Below, piece after piece: positions 1-8,353 of a stretch of DNA of 32,179 nucleotides (position 1 is its first letter; each line of letters begins with the position of its first letter). A program made the position numbers and the translations under genes. The notes under the pieces are model-generated. The model made no database searches, was not told the origin of the DNA, and saw only the letters and a program-made list of their open reading frames with translations. Origin of the DNA: Psychrobacter sanguinis. Lineage in GTDB: Bacteria; Pseudomonadota; Gammaproteobacteria; Pseudomonadales; Moraxellaceae. The DNA is taken from NCBI RefSeq assembly GCF_020736705.1, contig NZ_CP085991.1, forward strand, positions 1 to 32,179. Reading direction: 5' to 3'.

Positions 1-2506
1 ACAGCTGTTTGTGATCTCAAATGGCACCGATACCCGCTATTTTGCCAATACCACCAAGCGCAATAAAAACAGCTTTGATTTCACCATGAACTGGGCACGA
101 TCAGATAACACCCTAATCAAAGACTTAAAAGATTTTACCGCGACCTTCTTTCAAAAAAACACCCTATTAAACGTGCTGATGCATTACACCGTCTTTGATG
201 TGAGTAATACCTCATTAGTGATGCGTCCGTATCAGATTGCTGCTACTGAGCGCATTTTATGGAAAATAAATAGTGCTTATCAAGCCAAGAAGTGGAGCAC
301 TCTTGAGAGTGGCGGCTATATTTGGCATACCACAGGCTCAGGTAAGACTTTAACCAGCTTTAAAGCTGCCCGCTTAGCAACATCACTACCTTTTATTGAT
401 AAGGTGTTTTTTGTGGTGGATCGTAAGGATCTTGATTATCAAACCATGAAAGAGTACCAGCGCTTCTCCCCTGATAGCGTTAACGGCTCTGACAGTACCG
501 CAGGACTAAAGCGCAACCTTGAAAAAGATGATAATAAAATTGTTGTCACCACCATTCAAAAGCTAAATAACCTAATCAAAGGTGAGGCTAATTTACCCAT
601 TTATAATAAACAAGTGGTGTTTATCTTTGATGAGGCACATCGTAGCCAGTTTGGTGAAGCACAAAAGAACTTAAAGAAGAAGTTTAAAAAATACTACCAG
701 TTTGGTTTTACAGGCACTCCTATCTTCCCTGAGAATGCCTTGGGTGCAGAGACAACTGCCAGTGTGTTTGGCCATGAGCTGCATTCATACGTTATCACTG
801 ATGCCATTCGTGATGAGAAGGTGTTGAAGTTTAAGGTGGACTACAATGACGTGCGCCCGCAGTTTCAAGCCATTGAAAGCGAGCAAGATGAGAAGAAACT
901 CACAGCTGCTGAAAACAAGCAGCTGTTATTACACCCTGATCGTATTGAAGAGATCTCAAAGTACGTTTTAAAAAGCTTTAAGCAAAAAACCCATCGCTTA
1001 AAAGGAAACAGCAAAGGTTTTAATGCCATGTTTGCTGTTAGTAGTGTGGACGCAGCAAAGGCTTACTATGAGACCTTGAATCAGCTACAAAAGGACAGCG
1101 AGAGACCCTTAAAGATTGCCACTATCTTTTCTTATGCTGCCAATGAAGAACAAGACGCAATCGGTGACATTGCCGACGAAGGCTTTGAGCCTACCGCCAT
1201 GAATAGCAGTGCTAAAGAGTTTTTAAGCCGTGCTATTCATGATTACAACGAGATGTTTAAGACCAATTACGGCGTAGACAGTAAGTCTTTTCAAAACTAC
1301 TACCGTGATCTTGCAGGACGCGTTATTAAGCAGGATGTGGATTTACTGATTGTTGTCGGTATGTTCCTCACAGGTTTTGATGCGCCAACCTTAAACACGC
1401 TCTATGTTGATAAAAACCTTCGCTATCACGGTTTGATGCAAGCGTTCTCAAGGACTAACCGCATTTATGATGCCACTAAGACCTTTGGTAACATCGTGAC
1501 ATTCCGCGACTTAGAGCAAGCGACCATTGATGCCATCACCTTGTTTGGTGATAGAAATACTAAAAACGTCGTGTTAGAAAAAAGCTATAGGGAGTATCTA
1601 GAAGGCTTTACCGATATTGCGACAGGCAAAGCACGGCGTGGCTATTTAGAGGTGATTAAAGAGCTGCAGCAACGCTTTCCTGACCCTGATGAGATCGTCA
1701 AAGAGGCGGACAAAAAGGACTTTGCTAAGTTATTTGGCGAGTACTTACGCGTCGAGAACATCTTACAAAACTATGATGAGTTCGCAAGCCTAAAAGCGCT
1801 TCAAAACATAGATATTACTGATACTGAGGCAGTTGAGACATTCAAAGCTGAGCACTATTTGACGGATGAAGATCTTGCTGCCATGCAAAGCATCGATGTA
1901 CCTGCTGAACGAAAAGTACAAGACTATCGATCAACGTATAACGACATACGTGATTGGCTGCGCCGTGAAAAAGCAGCCAAGGATCAAAGCGAGTCCTCGC
2001 TTGACTGGGATGAAGTGGTTTTTGAGGTGGATCTTCTTAAGTCTCAAGAGATTAACCTTGATTACATCCTTGAGCTGATTTTTGAGAATAATAAGAATAC
2101 CAAGGATAAGTCCGCCTTGGTAGAGGAAGTACGTCGTGTAATTAGAGCAAGCCTTGGTAATCGCGCTAAAGAAAGCCTGGTAGTAGATTTTATCAATAAA
2201 ACTAACTTGGATAACATCCCTGATAAATCCAGCATTATTGAGGCCTTCTTTAGCTTTGCTCAAACAGAGCAGCAGCGTGAAGCCCAAGATATGATTGTTG
2301 CTGAAAATCTTAATGAAGAGGCAGCTAAGCGTTATATAACGGCATCTTTAAAGCGTGAGTACGCCAGTGAGAATGGTACGGAGCTAAATGAGGTCCTACC
2401 TAAACTAAGTCCTCTTAACCCAGAATATCTAACCAAGAAGCAAAGTGTTTTCCAAAAAATATCGGCTTTTGTTGAGAAGTTTAAAGGTGTAGGAGGAAAG
2501 GTGTAG
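1..2506 (+). CDS. hsdR: HsdR, type I restriction endonuclease/translocase subunit (C-terminal 834 residues; gene spans the window ends)
   Basis: This is the motor and most of the C-terminal part of the type I restriction subunit, which pulls DNA past the HsdM/HsdS complex and cuts it. Base 1 completes a codon begun by the last two bases of the window, so the frame is continuous with 31584-32179 and the whole protein is 1033 residues, close to the usual size. In whole-protein numbering it shows a Walker A motif (TTGSGKT, near 308), a DEAH box (FDEAH, near 409), the GFTGTP motif, and a late helicase block with TGFDAP and QAFSRTNR. The C-terminal helical region follows. The first ATG inside the window, at base 11, is internal and not the real start. 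The gene looks intact, but its partner hsdS is disrupted. Confidence 0.93.
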   Translation, partial: QLFVISNGTDTRYFANTTKRNKNSFDFTMNWARSDNTLIKDLKDFTATFFQKNTLLNVLMHYTVFDVSNTSLVMRPYQIAATERILWKINSAYQAKKWSTLESGGYIWHTTGSGKTLTSFKAARLATSLPFIDKVFFVVDRKDLDYQTMKEYQRFSPDSVNGSDSTAGLKRNLEKDDNKIVVTTIQKLNNLIKGEANLPIYNKQVVFIFDEAHRSQFGEAQKNLKKKFKKYYQFGFTGTPIFPENALGAETTASVFGHELHSYVITDAIRDEKVLKFKVDYNDVRPQFQAIESEQDEKKLTAAENKQLLLHPDRIEEISKYVLKSFKQKTHRLKGNSKGFNAMFAVSSVDAAKAYYETLNQLQKDSERPLKIATIFSYAANEEQDAIGDIADEGFEPTAMNSSAKEFLSRAIHDYNEMFKTNYGVDSKSFQNYYRDLAGRVIKQDVDLLIVVGMFLTGFDAPTLNTLYVDKNLRYHGLMQAFSRTNRIYDATKTFGNIVTFRDLEQATIDAITLFGDRNTKNVVLEKSYREYLEGFTDIATGKARRGYLEVIKELQQRFPDPDEIVKEADKKDFAKLFGEYLRVENILQNYDEFASLKALQNIDITDTEAVETFKAEHYLTDEDLAAMQSIDVPAERKVQDYRSTYNDIRDWLRREKAAKDQSESSLDWDEVVFEVDLLKSQEINLDYILELIFENNKNTKDKSALVEEVRRVIRASLGNRAKESLVVDFINKTNLDNIPDKSSIIEAFFSFAQTEQQREAQDMIVAENLNEEAAKRYITASLKREYASENGTELNEVLPKLSPLNPEYLTKKQSVFQKISAFVEKFKGVGGKV

Positions 2507-2600
2507 TAGAAAAGATTAGAGAACAATATTTTCGATCTTATCTACATAATAATTTAAAACTTTTTTATATATAAACGGTTTATATTAAGTGAGAAATAAA

Positions 2601-2861
2601 ATGTCATTTAGCTCTTTAATGAAAGATAAAATTTCTGTTTTTGATGCTCAAGGTAATTTAGTTGCTAGTGACCAGGCTGCTAGTGTTCAAGGTGGAAAAA
2701 GGATAATAACCAAAACAGCTGACTTTGTGGTTGATGTTGGTTATTTAGTAGAGCGTAGATTGCCAAATGGTCTGGTAGAGAATTATCGTGTTGTTGAGCC
2801 TAATTTCATGGCAGAGGTGTATAGGTGTATAGGTGTATATACACCCAGAATAAATTCTTAA
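2601..2861 (+). CDS. Small hypothetical protein downstream of hsdR, probably altered at its C-terminus
   Basis: An 86-residue protein read from ATG 2601; an in-frame GTG at 2589 is less likely. I do not recognise the family with certainty. The sequence looks like a single compact beta-rich domain, with phrases such as FDAQGNLVAS, VDVGYLVERRLPNG and YRVVEPNF. The last 13 or so codons fall in a tandem triplication of the 8-mer AGGTGTAT (2815-2838), which makes an odd tail (VYRCIGVYTPRINS). A slippage event there may have shifted the frame and cut the normal C-terminus. It lies 94 bases after hsdR with its own AT-rich upstream region, so it may be transcribed separately. Confidence 0.55.
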   Translation: MSFSSLMKDKISVFDAQGNLVASDQAASVQGGKRIITKTADFVVDVGYLVERRLPNGLVENYRVVEPNFMAEVYRCIGVYTPRINS

Positions 2862-2883
2862 AAATCAATGCTATGGATGGGCA

Positions 2884-3087
2884 TCAACGCTCATTCAGCC
2901 GTGACTCAATCATCTCAGTGAGTAGCTTAGTGACGGTTGTGCGATTATCAAGGACGTATTGTTTAAGCTCAAAGTAGGTATCTTCATCAAGATTGAAATT
3001 GACTCGTGTGCTCTTTTTAGGCTTATCAGTGACGTCAGACAACTCAAGCGCATCTTTTTTATCTTTACTTGGGCGGCCAGCTTTCAT
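2884..3087 (-). CDS. Ribbon-helix-helix partition partner (ParG-like)
   Basis: A 67-residue basic protein with a flexible N-terminus (AGRPSKDKK) and a C-terminal ribbon-helix-helix core (STRVNFNLDEDTYFELKQYVLDNRTTVTKLLTEMIESRL). Its ATG overlaps the parA stop codon (ATGA), so the two are translationally coupled. A small ParA followed by a small RHH protein is the layout of ParF/ParG-type (type Ib) partition systems, where the RHH protein binds the centromere/operator upstream of parA and stimulates the ATPase. The function is inferred from fold and position; overall similarity to ParG itself is not obvious by eye. Confidence 0.75.
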   Translation of the reverse strand: MKAGRPSKDKKDALELSDVTDKPKKSTRVNFNLDEDTYFELKQYVLDNRTTVTKLLTEMIESRLNER

Positions 3088-3731
3088 AACTCTACTTCCT
3101 TATCAAAAAACGTTTTAACCTCGTTGACCAGTTGCGTGATCTCAGTCACGGCATTGCTCTTAGCAGATTCTGTCTCAAATACCGTTTTACCCACTGAAGC
3201 GCTATTTGGATAGCTGACGCGCTGCACGATTCTGGCATCAAGAACGGGCAGATTATAATCTTGTAGCACTGCGGCAACTTCTTTGCCGATGTTAGTGTTT
3301 TGGATCGCACGAGAGACCACAAAGGCGGCTTTGAGCTTACCATCGGTCATCTCGATGCGCTGCTGCACCAAATCAACCAAATCACTGGTCGCCCATACAT
3401 CATAGGGGCTTGGCTGTACGGGTATCAACACAAAGTCAGCGGCTTTTATGGCAGATAGTGCCAGATTGGTCGCTTGCGGTGAGCCATCAATTACGACGAA
3501 CTCTTTATCAGAAACATTTTTTAAATCCTTATCAAGCGTTGGCCTATCAAGGCCGATAACAGGAACAGGATTGTCTTCATCAACGGCTCTCCAATCGCGA
3601 GCACTGCCTTGCTGATCACTATCAACGAGTAGCACACTATGACCCTGAAGTTGTAGCCCACGTGCCAAATGCGTGGCTATCGTGGTCTTGCCGCTGCCGC
3701 CTTTTTGGTTCAGTACTGCGATTACTTTCAT
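3084..3731 (-). CDS. parA: ParA-family partition ATPase
   Basis: A 215-residue Walker-type partition ATPase that helps distribute the plasmid to daughter cells. The N-terminus holds the deviant Walker A motif (LNQKGGSGKTT, residues 7-17) with the signature lysine. Walker A' (LLVDSDQQGSARDW) follows, then Walker B (FVVIDGSPQ) and the PVQPSPYD segment. There is no N-terminal helix-turn-helix domain, which fits the short ParF-like (type Ib) class of about 200-220 residues. It is the first gene of a two-gene operon with the RHH gene at 2884-3087. Autoregulation through the upstream ACTC-type boxes is likely. Confidence 0.93.
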   Translation of the reverse strand: MKVIAVLNQKGGSGKTTIATHLARGLQLQGHSVLLVDSDQQGSARDWRAVDEDNPVPVIGLDRPTLDKDLKNVSDKEFVVIDGSPQATNLALSAIKAADFVLIPVQPSPYDVWATSDLVDLVQQRIEMTDGKLKAAFVVSRAIQNTNIGKEVAAVLQDYNLPVLDARIVQRVSYPNSASVGKTVFETESAKSNAVTEITQLVNEVKTFFDKEVEL

Positions 3732-3764
3732 GGTAAAGGCCTTATGATGATTATATATTCATAC

Positions 3765-3784
3765 ACTCAAATGAGTAAGTACTC
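3765..3784. promoter_or_regulatory. Candidate partition operator/centromere
   Basis: Two overlapping palindromes lie just upstream of parA: ACTCA-AA-TGAGT (3765-3776) and GAGTA-AG-TACTC (3773-3784). They contain three ACTC tetramers in alternating orientation set in AT-rich DNA. ACTC boxes with AT-rich spacers are the known recognition elements of ParG on plasmid TP228. The site lies 34 bases upstream of the parA start, so it could act as operator and centromere. Confidence 0.55.
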
Positions 3785-3967
3785 ATATAAGTATATTATC
3801 GCAAAGGGCTAGTAAGCACAACTGAAAGCATTGAGCTTATTAGTATTGGATAGGTCTTACTATTAAACCGATATGACACGTAGTAAAATGCACTGCTTAA
3901 TAGCGCTATGCGTGTTTAGCGAATAATTTATATGCTAATAGCACTATATTTGAAATAGGAGAGGGTA

Positions 3968-4180
3968 ATGGTTAAGTGTCATTTATCAACGATAATGGGT
4001 GAAAAGCGCCTTAAAATTGCAGATGTTGCAAGAGAAACTTCTATCAACAGAGGCACAATCACGCGTATGTATCATGAAGAAGCCACTCGAGTAGATTTAG
4101 AAGTGATTGAAAAGCTATGCCGCTATTTTAAAATTGAGGTAGGCGATCTATATGAACTTACTGACGATTCAGACATCTAG
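3968..4180 (+). CDS. Small XRE/Cro-CI family DNA-binding protein
   Basis: A 70-residue protein that is nearly all one XRE-type helix-turn-helix domain (KIADVARETSINRGTITRMYHEEATRVDLEVIEKLCRYFKIEVGDLYEL). It has a good ribosome binding site (AGGAGAGGG) just before ATG 3968. It reads away from parA across a shared 236-base upstream region. Cro-like proteins of this size on plasmids often regulate copy number, partition or a nearby toxin. No toxin partner is adjacent, so its target is unknown. Confidence 0.8.
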   Translation: MVKCHLSTIMGEKRLKIADVARETSINRGTITRMYHEEATRVDLEVIEKLCRYFKIEVGDLYELTDDSDI

Positions 4181-4191
4181 TCTCTAAACAC

Positions 4192-4220
4192 ATAAAATAA
4201 CCTACAGTAGGTTATTTTAT
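4192..4220. terminator. Perfect inverted repeat, probable terminator
   Basis: Arms of 14 bases (ATAAAATAACCTAC and its complement) around one central base, directly after the XRE gene. It is AT-rich, ends in T-rich sequence on both strands and could act in both directions. Confidence 0.6.
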
Positions 4221-4309
4221 CTTGCAATGAGTCAAAATGCGTGTATAATTTTACCTGTAGCAGAACATTTAGTTAATTAAGAAATCTAATTAATCTACAG
4301 GAGATTATT

Positions 4310-4585
4310 ATGTATACGTCAGCGCAGCAACCAACAACGTCATCTTGGTTTGATCACAAAGTGAAGGTTTTAACCAAGCAACTGATTCAAAACTTACAAA
4401 TACAGCAAGGCTCACAGCTGGCCAAAATATTGGACGTGAATCCGATTTTCTATAATGATGAGGCGCTTCATGTATGGGTGCAGCGTCAAATAGATGAGGG
4501 GCTAATCGTAGATGATGAGGCGATTGGTGTGCTTGAGGCGGCGTTTATTGATTTAATGAGAGGTTATGAGCAAGTAGAGCTATGA
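4310..4585 (+). CDS. Hypothetical 91-residue acidic protein
   Basis: Starts at ATG 4310 behind a clear ribosome binding site (CAGGAGA). The protein looks soluble and mostly helical, with an acidic C-terminal half (DEALHVWVQRQIDEGLI, then VDDEAIGVLEAAFIDLMRGYEQVEL). No signal peptide or membrane segment is visible and I do not recognise the family. It lies between two hairpins (4192-4220 and 4594-4621), so it is probably transcribed alone. Confidence 0.6.
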   Translation: MYTSAQQPTTSSWFDHKVKVLTKQLIQNLQIQQGSQLAKILDVNPIFYNDEALHVWVQRQIDEGLIVDDEAIGVLEAAFIDLMRGYEQVEL

Positions 4586-4593
4586 ATTGATAA

Positions 4594-4621
4594 ACCCAGC
4601 TATCAATTGTAATAGCTGGGT
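4594..4621 (+). terminator. Hairpin after the 91-residue gene
   Basis: Arms ACCCAGCTAT and ATAGCTGGGT with an 8-base loop, nine bases after the stop codon. No clear T-run follows, so efficiency is uncertain. Confidence 0.5.
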
Positions 4622-4882
4622 CTGCCAAATAGAAATCTGAATATATTAGTCGTTTACTTATTCTCCGGTTAGTGGATTATAAGCTGTTACACACTTTTTA
4701 GGAAAGGCTCGATTTTATAGAGTGAAAAGGATGCGGTACCCTAGTGAGGACTTGAACCTTTGGCTGTGGGCTATATACGATAGTAGATACAGCCATCAAG
4801 ATTATGACAGTGTACTTGGTGGTGTACATGAACTGAGCTATTCTAATATAAATATTAACTAAAGGCGCTCTGCTAACAAATT
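4622..4882. other. Intergenic stretch with no gene seen
   Basis: No convincing coding frame is visible. The minus strand around 4730-4765 contains a short run resembling the T-arm and acceptor end of a tRNA (GGTTCAAGTCCTC then CTAGGGTACC), but the rest of a tRNA is missing. The last 60 bases are AT-rich and probably hold the promoter of the next gene. Confidence 0.4.
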
Positions 4883-5335
4883 ATGATAAATACTATATTT
4901 ACATCAAAGATTGATTTTTGGTTGGCGTTTTTAATATTGGGTTCTAGCTTACTACTCGTTTTGGTGCCTGTATGGGAATGGATGTACAACAATAGTTCTA
5001 TTAAAAGAATAATATTTATAAGCCTTTTTACCATACCAACTGCGTTACTGCTATTGGTACTGTTTTTTAATATAAAGTACACTTTGACAGCTGACACATT
5101 GTTAGTGAAAAATGGTTTTTCTACTCAGAGTATCTCGTTAGAAGACATTACCCATATCACTCCTACCAGCAGTACTTTATCTGCTCCAGCACTGTCTTTA
5201 GATAGGATTGAGATAAGATATGAAGGTGGTAGCATAGTGATATCACCAAAAGACAAAGATAGGTTCTATCATGCAATACAAGAACGTGTACCAGCATTAA
5301 AAACCGATGATAATAATGGGCTGATAAAGAGATAG
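4883..5335 (+). CDS. Membrane protein with a bacterial PH-like domain (DUF1200/bPH_4 type)
   Basis: 150 residues. Two hydrophobic helices occupy roughly residues 10-33 and 42-63, joined by a short loop. A soluble beta-rich domain follows, with the pattern YTLTADTLLVKNGF, ISLEDITHITP, LDRIEIRYEGG and IVISPKDKDRFYHAI. Two membrane spans followed by such a domain match small bPH_4 membrane proteins of unknown role. No strong ribosome binding site is visible. It converges on the beta-lactamase gene downstream. The specific function is unknown. Confidence 0.65.
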   Translation: MINTIFTSKIDFWLAFLILGSSLLLVLVPVWEWMYNNSSIKRIIFISLFTIPTALLLLVLFFNIKYTLTADTLLVKNGFSTQSISLEDITHITPTSSTLSAPALSLDRIEIRYEGGSIVISPKDKDRFYHAIQERVPALKTDDNNGLIKR

Positions 5336-5378
5336 CCGATAGTTCGATGCGCTATACAGGCATCGAACTATAAATAAA

Positions 5379-6275
5379 TCAGTTACGGCTATTCTCCATT
5401 AATATTGTCTTCGCTATTTGCTCACCAATTTTTGCAATGACAGCATTTCTTTCTTCAAACGAGGCGTCTGTCTCTGTAATGTATAGAGCGGCTACGATAG
5501 GCTTGCGATTTGGAGGCCACATCACCGCAGTAATAGCACGCGACCCATAACCACCAGCACCTGTTCTATCTGCTACTATCCAGTCACTTGGAACGCCTTT
5601 ACGAAACAATGCATCGCCAACCTCATTACCTTTAAGCCAAGATTCTAGTTGTTGACGAGATTTGATAGATAGTGTTTCGTCAATTAGTAACTTTTCAAGT
5701 GTCGTTACCATTGCAATTGGTGTTGTCGTGTCTCGCTTATCTCCAGGCACCGCTTCGTTAAGTTCTGTTTCCCAGCGATCAAGGCGCGTAGTATCGTCGC
5801 CAATGGAACGCAAAAATTTCGTTAGAGCCTTAGGTCCACCAATCGCTTGTAGAATAAAATTGGCAGCTGAATTATCACTGGTTGATAATGTGGCCTGACA
5901 CAGCTCTGCGAGCGACATCCCTTTTTTACCCACATGTTTTTCTGTTACAGGTGAGTATGTAACGAGATTGCTTTCAGAGAATCTCACAACTCTATCAATT
6001 CTTTCTTTACCTAGATCAACTCTTTGAAGAACGTTTGCACAGGCAAGTGTTTTAAAGGTACTACTTAGAGGAAAACGTTCATTAGATTTATGTTCCCAAC
6101 GTTTTCCCGTTTCCAAATCATGCACAGCTAGACCAATTCTAGCGCCTAATTCAGTTTCAGCATTGGTAACCGCTTCAAGTACTGAGTCTGTTGCATTAGC
6201 ATTTAATGATAGCGTGAGACATAAAAAAGTAATTACTACGCTAAAAAAACTAGCCTTGTGTTTACGTACGTCCAT
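5379..6275 (-). CDS. bla: Class A carbenicillinase, RTG/CARB-5-like group
   Basis: A 298-residue periplasmic serine beta-lactamase that hydrolyses penicillins, carbenicillin included. An N-terminal signal peptide (residues 1-29, ending LNANA) is followed by the full class A motif set: S72-T-F-K75 (active serine), S133-D-N135, E169 in the omega loop (ETELN) and R237-T-G239. The arginine in the RTG motif is diagnostic for the RTG branch of carbenicillinases (CARB-5, GN79), as opposed to the usual KTG or the RSG of other CARB enzymes. From memory the whole sequence is very close to CARB-5/RTG enzymes of Acinetobacter; the exact allele needs a database match. The gene lies just downstream of an IS4-family element that appears to supply part of its promoter. 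Confidence 0.92.
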   Translation of the reverse strand: MDVRKHKASFFSVVITFLCLTLSLNANATDSVLEAVTNAETELGARIGLAVHDLETGKRWEHKSNERFPLSSTFKTLACANVLQRVDLGKERIDRVVRFSESNLVTYSPVTEKHVGKKGMSLAELCQATLSTSDNSAANFILQAIGGPKALTKFLRSIGDDTTRLDRWETELNEAVPGDKRDTTTPIAMVTTLEKLLIDETLSIKSRQQLESWLKGNEVGDALFRKGVPSDWIVADRTGAGGYGSRAITAVMWPPNRKPIVAALYITETDASFEERNAVIAKIGEQIAKTILMENSRN

Positions 6276-6350
6276 GATGAGTTAACTTTCCTTTTGGATC
6301 AAATTTTTAGATTATATAATATGTAATTAACAAGTATATTTAATAGCATA

Positions 6351-6379
6351 ATTATATCTCATTCCTCTGCACACGACAA
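6351..6379 (-). promoter_or_regulatory. Hybrid promoter for bla formed with the IS end
   Basis: Read on the minus strand: a -35 box TTGTCG inside the IS terminal repeat (6374-6379), a 17-base spacer crossing the IS end and target duplication, and a perfect -10 box TATAAT (6351-6356) in resident DNA. The start codon of bla lies about 75 bases downstream. Confidence 0.65.
6356..6364. repeat. Left 9-bp target duplication of the IS
   Basis: ATCTCATTC here is repeated at 7552-7560 on the other side of the insertion sequence, showing a simple transposition event. Confidence 0.9.
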
Positions 6380-7551
6380 AAAAATCATCCCCACCGGATT
6401 TTCATAGGTTTAGGGGTTAAAAAGCTAACTAACTGTCGAAATACAGTCTTATCATTGTTAAAAAACACCAAGCGCAGGCCTTCAATCAACACATCCAGGC
6501 CAAGCGCAAACAAACTGGCTTGAGGTCGAGCGTTTGAATTCAACTTGCGTTTTAACGGCTTATCTTTGTCTTTATAAATACCGACATGATAAGCCCAACA
6601 AAATGCTAAGGCGTTCACTGCGACTAATTTACTGACCCGATCAAGATGGGTTAAGTGGGTATCTTCAAGATTAAAGCCACGGCCCTTTAGACAAGCAAAT
6701 AAAGTCTCAATTTCCCAACGCTTGCCATAGCTTATCATCGCATCCACTGTTTCTAGTTGATTGGTTGCCACAATCACTAAACCGTAGTCTTTATCACGCT
6801 TGGCAAATACTCGAACCAAACAACCATCGACAGTCAGTATTCGCCCATGTCGATATGTTTCTTGATGGCCAACATGGCGAAATAACTCTTTAATCTGTAC
6901 CAACTTGCCATGATGATTCTTAACTTTACTGTTCTTCTTAATCCGTATGGCAAAGGGTATGTGATTATTGGTGAGCCAGTTAAACCATTTTTCGCCAACA
7001 AACTCTCTGTCCGCTACTATCATCTCAAGGTTATCTTTGCCAAATTGTTTGATAAACCGCTCAATAAGTTCACAGCGTTCAAGATGGTTTGTATTACCTC
7101 GCTTATCTAGCATTTGCCAGTATAAGGGGATGGCTATCCCTTTATATACCACTCCTAGCATAAAGATGTTGAGGTTACTTTTACCCCATTTCCAGTTGGT
7201 GCGGTCAATGGTTAAGGTGACTTTGCCTAGCCCAAATAGTCGATATATCATTAAAGCCAGTTGATCGTAGTCTATCCTCGCTTCGGAAAAAAATCGCTGT
7301 AGTCTGCGATAGTGGCTGTCGGTTTTACCACAGGAAGGTGTCTTGCTATTTTTTTTAAGATTACTGCTTTGAGCAGTAATCAGGGCTATTACCATTAGGC
7401 TCAAACAATTGATTCTTGCCTTGTTCATACTCAGGTTTTGGGTTAAAGTTTCACTAAGTCTGTTAAGGTTTGGCATAGTCTGATTCGTCTTAAAAATTAC
7501 TATTATGCCTTTGCTTTAACAGACTTTTTTGTTTTTTTGTCGTGTGCAGAG
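6365..7551 (-). mobile_element. IS4-family insertion sequence, copy 1 (1187 bp)
   Basis: Bounded by inverted repeats beginning CTCTGCACACGACAAAAAA and flanked by 9-bp target duplications (ATCTCATTC). It carries a single transposase gene on the minus strand. A nearly identical copy lies at 25267-26458 in the same orientation. Confidence 0.93.
6385..7476 (-). CDS. IS4-family transposase
   Basis: A 363-residue DDE transposase. The aspartates are visible in TIDRTNWKWG and VADREFVGEKW. The catalytic glutamate lies in the family's Y-(2)-R-(3)-E-(6)-K signature (YGKRWEIETLFACLK), followed by GRGFNLEDTHLT. The frame is open from end to end, but residues around 42-52 (KKNSKTPSCGK) differ from the related IS at 29346-30528. 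This comes from a run of eight A and a 4-bp deletion relative to copy 2 that cancel each other in frame. Whether the enzyme is active with this altered segment is unknown. Confidence 0.9.
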   Translation of the reverse strand: MPNLNRLSETLTQNLSMNKARINCLSLMVIALITAQSSNLKKNSKTPSCGKTDSHYRRLQRFFSEARIDYDQLALMIYRLFGLGKVTLTIDRTNWKWGKSNLNIFMLGVVYKGIAIPLYWQMLDKRGNTNHLERCELIERFIKQFGKDNLEMIVADREFVGEKWFNWLTNNHIPFAIRIKKNSKVKNHHGKLVQIKELFRHVGHQETYRHGRILTVDGCLVRVFAKRDKDYGLVIVATNQLETVDAMISYGKRWEIETLFACLKGRGFNLEDTHLTHLDRVSKLVAVNALAFCWAYHVGIYKDKDKPLKRKLNSNARPQASLFALGLDVLIEGLRLVFFNNDKTVFRQLVSFLTPKPMKIRWG

Positions 7552-7560
7552 ATCTCATTC
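7552..7560. repeat. Right 9-bp target duplication of the IS
   Basis: ATCTCATTC, identical to 6356-6364. Confidence 0.9.
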
Positions 7561-7594
7561 ATTATTAACTTAGCTTATTTTGGATTGTTGATTT

Positions 7595-7701
7595 TAGGGT
7601 ATACCCTAGCGGAACCACCTAAAAACGCCTTATAAAATATTAATAGACCACCTAAAATAGACTGATATAATAAAACTACTTATAACAGACTATTTTGGGT
7701 G
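7595..7701. promoter_or_regulatory. Possible res site of the adjacent resolvase
   Basis: The stretch before the recombinase gene holds a perfect 14-base palindrome (TAGGGTATACCCTA, 7595-7608). It also has an imperfect inverted pair, CACCTAAAATAGACTG (7649-7664) and CAGACTATTTTGGGTG (7686-7701), and a direct repeat of ACCACCTAAAA near 7614 and 7647. Such clustered dyads next to a resolvase gene are typical of res sites. Confidence 0.5.
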
Positions 7702-7704
7702 TTT

Positions 7705-8331
7705 ATGTTTATTAGAGCCTACCTTCGTGCCTCAACCAAGGATCAAGATGCCAATCGTGCTAAAGATGAACTTATTGCTTTTGCTAGAGAGCATGGCCAT
7801 AAAATCGCAGCATTCTATACTGAGAACGAGTCAGGAGCGACGCTAGAACGTCCACAACTCATGCAGCTCATTGATGATGCTTCTGATGGAGATGTGATCT
7901 TAGTTGAACAGATAGACCGTTTGGCACGTTTAAATCAAGCTGACTGGGATACCTTAAAGAGAAAACTATCAGCCAAACGTCTTTCGGTAGTGTCTAAGGA
8001 GTTGCCTACGTCATATATGGCATTGCAACAAGGTAATAGCTCTGAGTTCATGGACAGTGTACTACGCGCTATAAATGACATGCTACTTGATATGCTAGCG
8101 GCCATTGCTAGAAAGGATTATGAGGATAGACGTAACCGTCAAATGCAAGGTATTGCACGTGCTAAAGCTCAAGGTAAATACAAAGGACGGGGAAAGGATA
8201 TAGAAAAGCGTAAAATTATTGCCAGCCTTCTGAAATCAGGTCACAGTTACTCAGATATTCAACAGACGGTAAAATGCTCAAGGCAATTGATTTCTAATGT
8301 ATCACAAGAGTTGAAAAATTCTACTAGTTAA
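7705..8331 (+). CDS. Small serine recombinase (resolvase/invertase family)
   Basis: About 208 residues from ATG 7705; an in-frame GTG at 7699 is possible. The N-terminal catalytic domain has the Y-L-R-A-S motif with the nucleophile Ser10, then ENESGATLERPQL, DVILVEQIDRLARL and the long helix (EFMDSVLRAINDMLLDMLAAIARKDYEDRR). A C-terminal helix-turn-helix follows (SYSDIQQTVKCSRQLISNVSQ). Plasmid enzymes of this type resolve multimers or act as transposon resolvases. It sits directly downstream of a cluster of dyads that could be its res site. No transposase of the Tn3 family is present, so a plasmid maintenance role is more likely. Confidence 0.9.
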   Translation: MFIRAYLRASTKDQDANRAKDELIAFAREHGHKIAAFYTENESGATLERPQLMQLIDDASDGDVILVEQIDRLARLNQADWDTLKRKLSAKRLSVVSKELPTSYMALQQGNSSEFMDSVLRAINDMLLDMLAAIARKDYEDRRNRQMQGIARAKAQGKYKGRGKDIEKRKIIASLLKSGHSYSDIQQTVKCSRQLISNVSQELKNSTS

Positions 8332-8353
8332 AACTTGATTGGCCACAGCTCAT

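Noticed and set aside
1931..2287. A 118-codon minus-strand frame within hsdR
   Set aside because: It is opposite a well conserved gene, with no ribosome binding site and an unlikely protein composition.
4730..4765. A tRNA gene or integrase attachment site on the minus strand
   Set aside because: Only a T-loop-like run and part of an acceptor end are seen. The T stem has just three good pairs and no anticodon or D arm is present. No integrase gene is on the plasmid.
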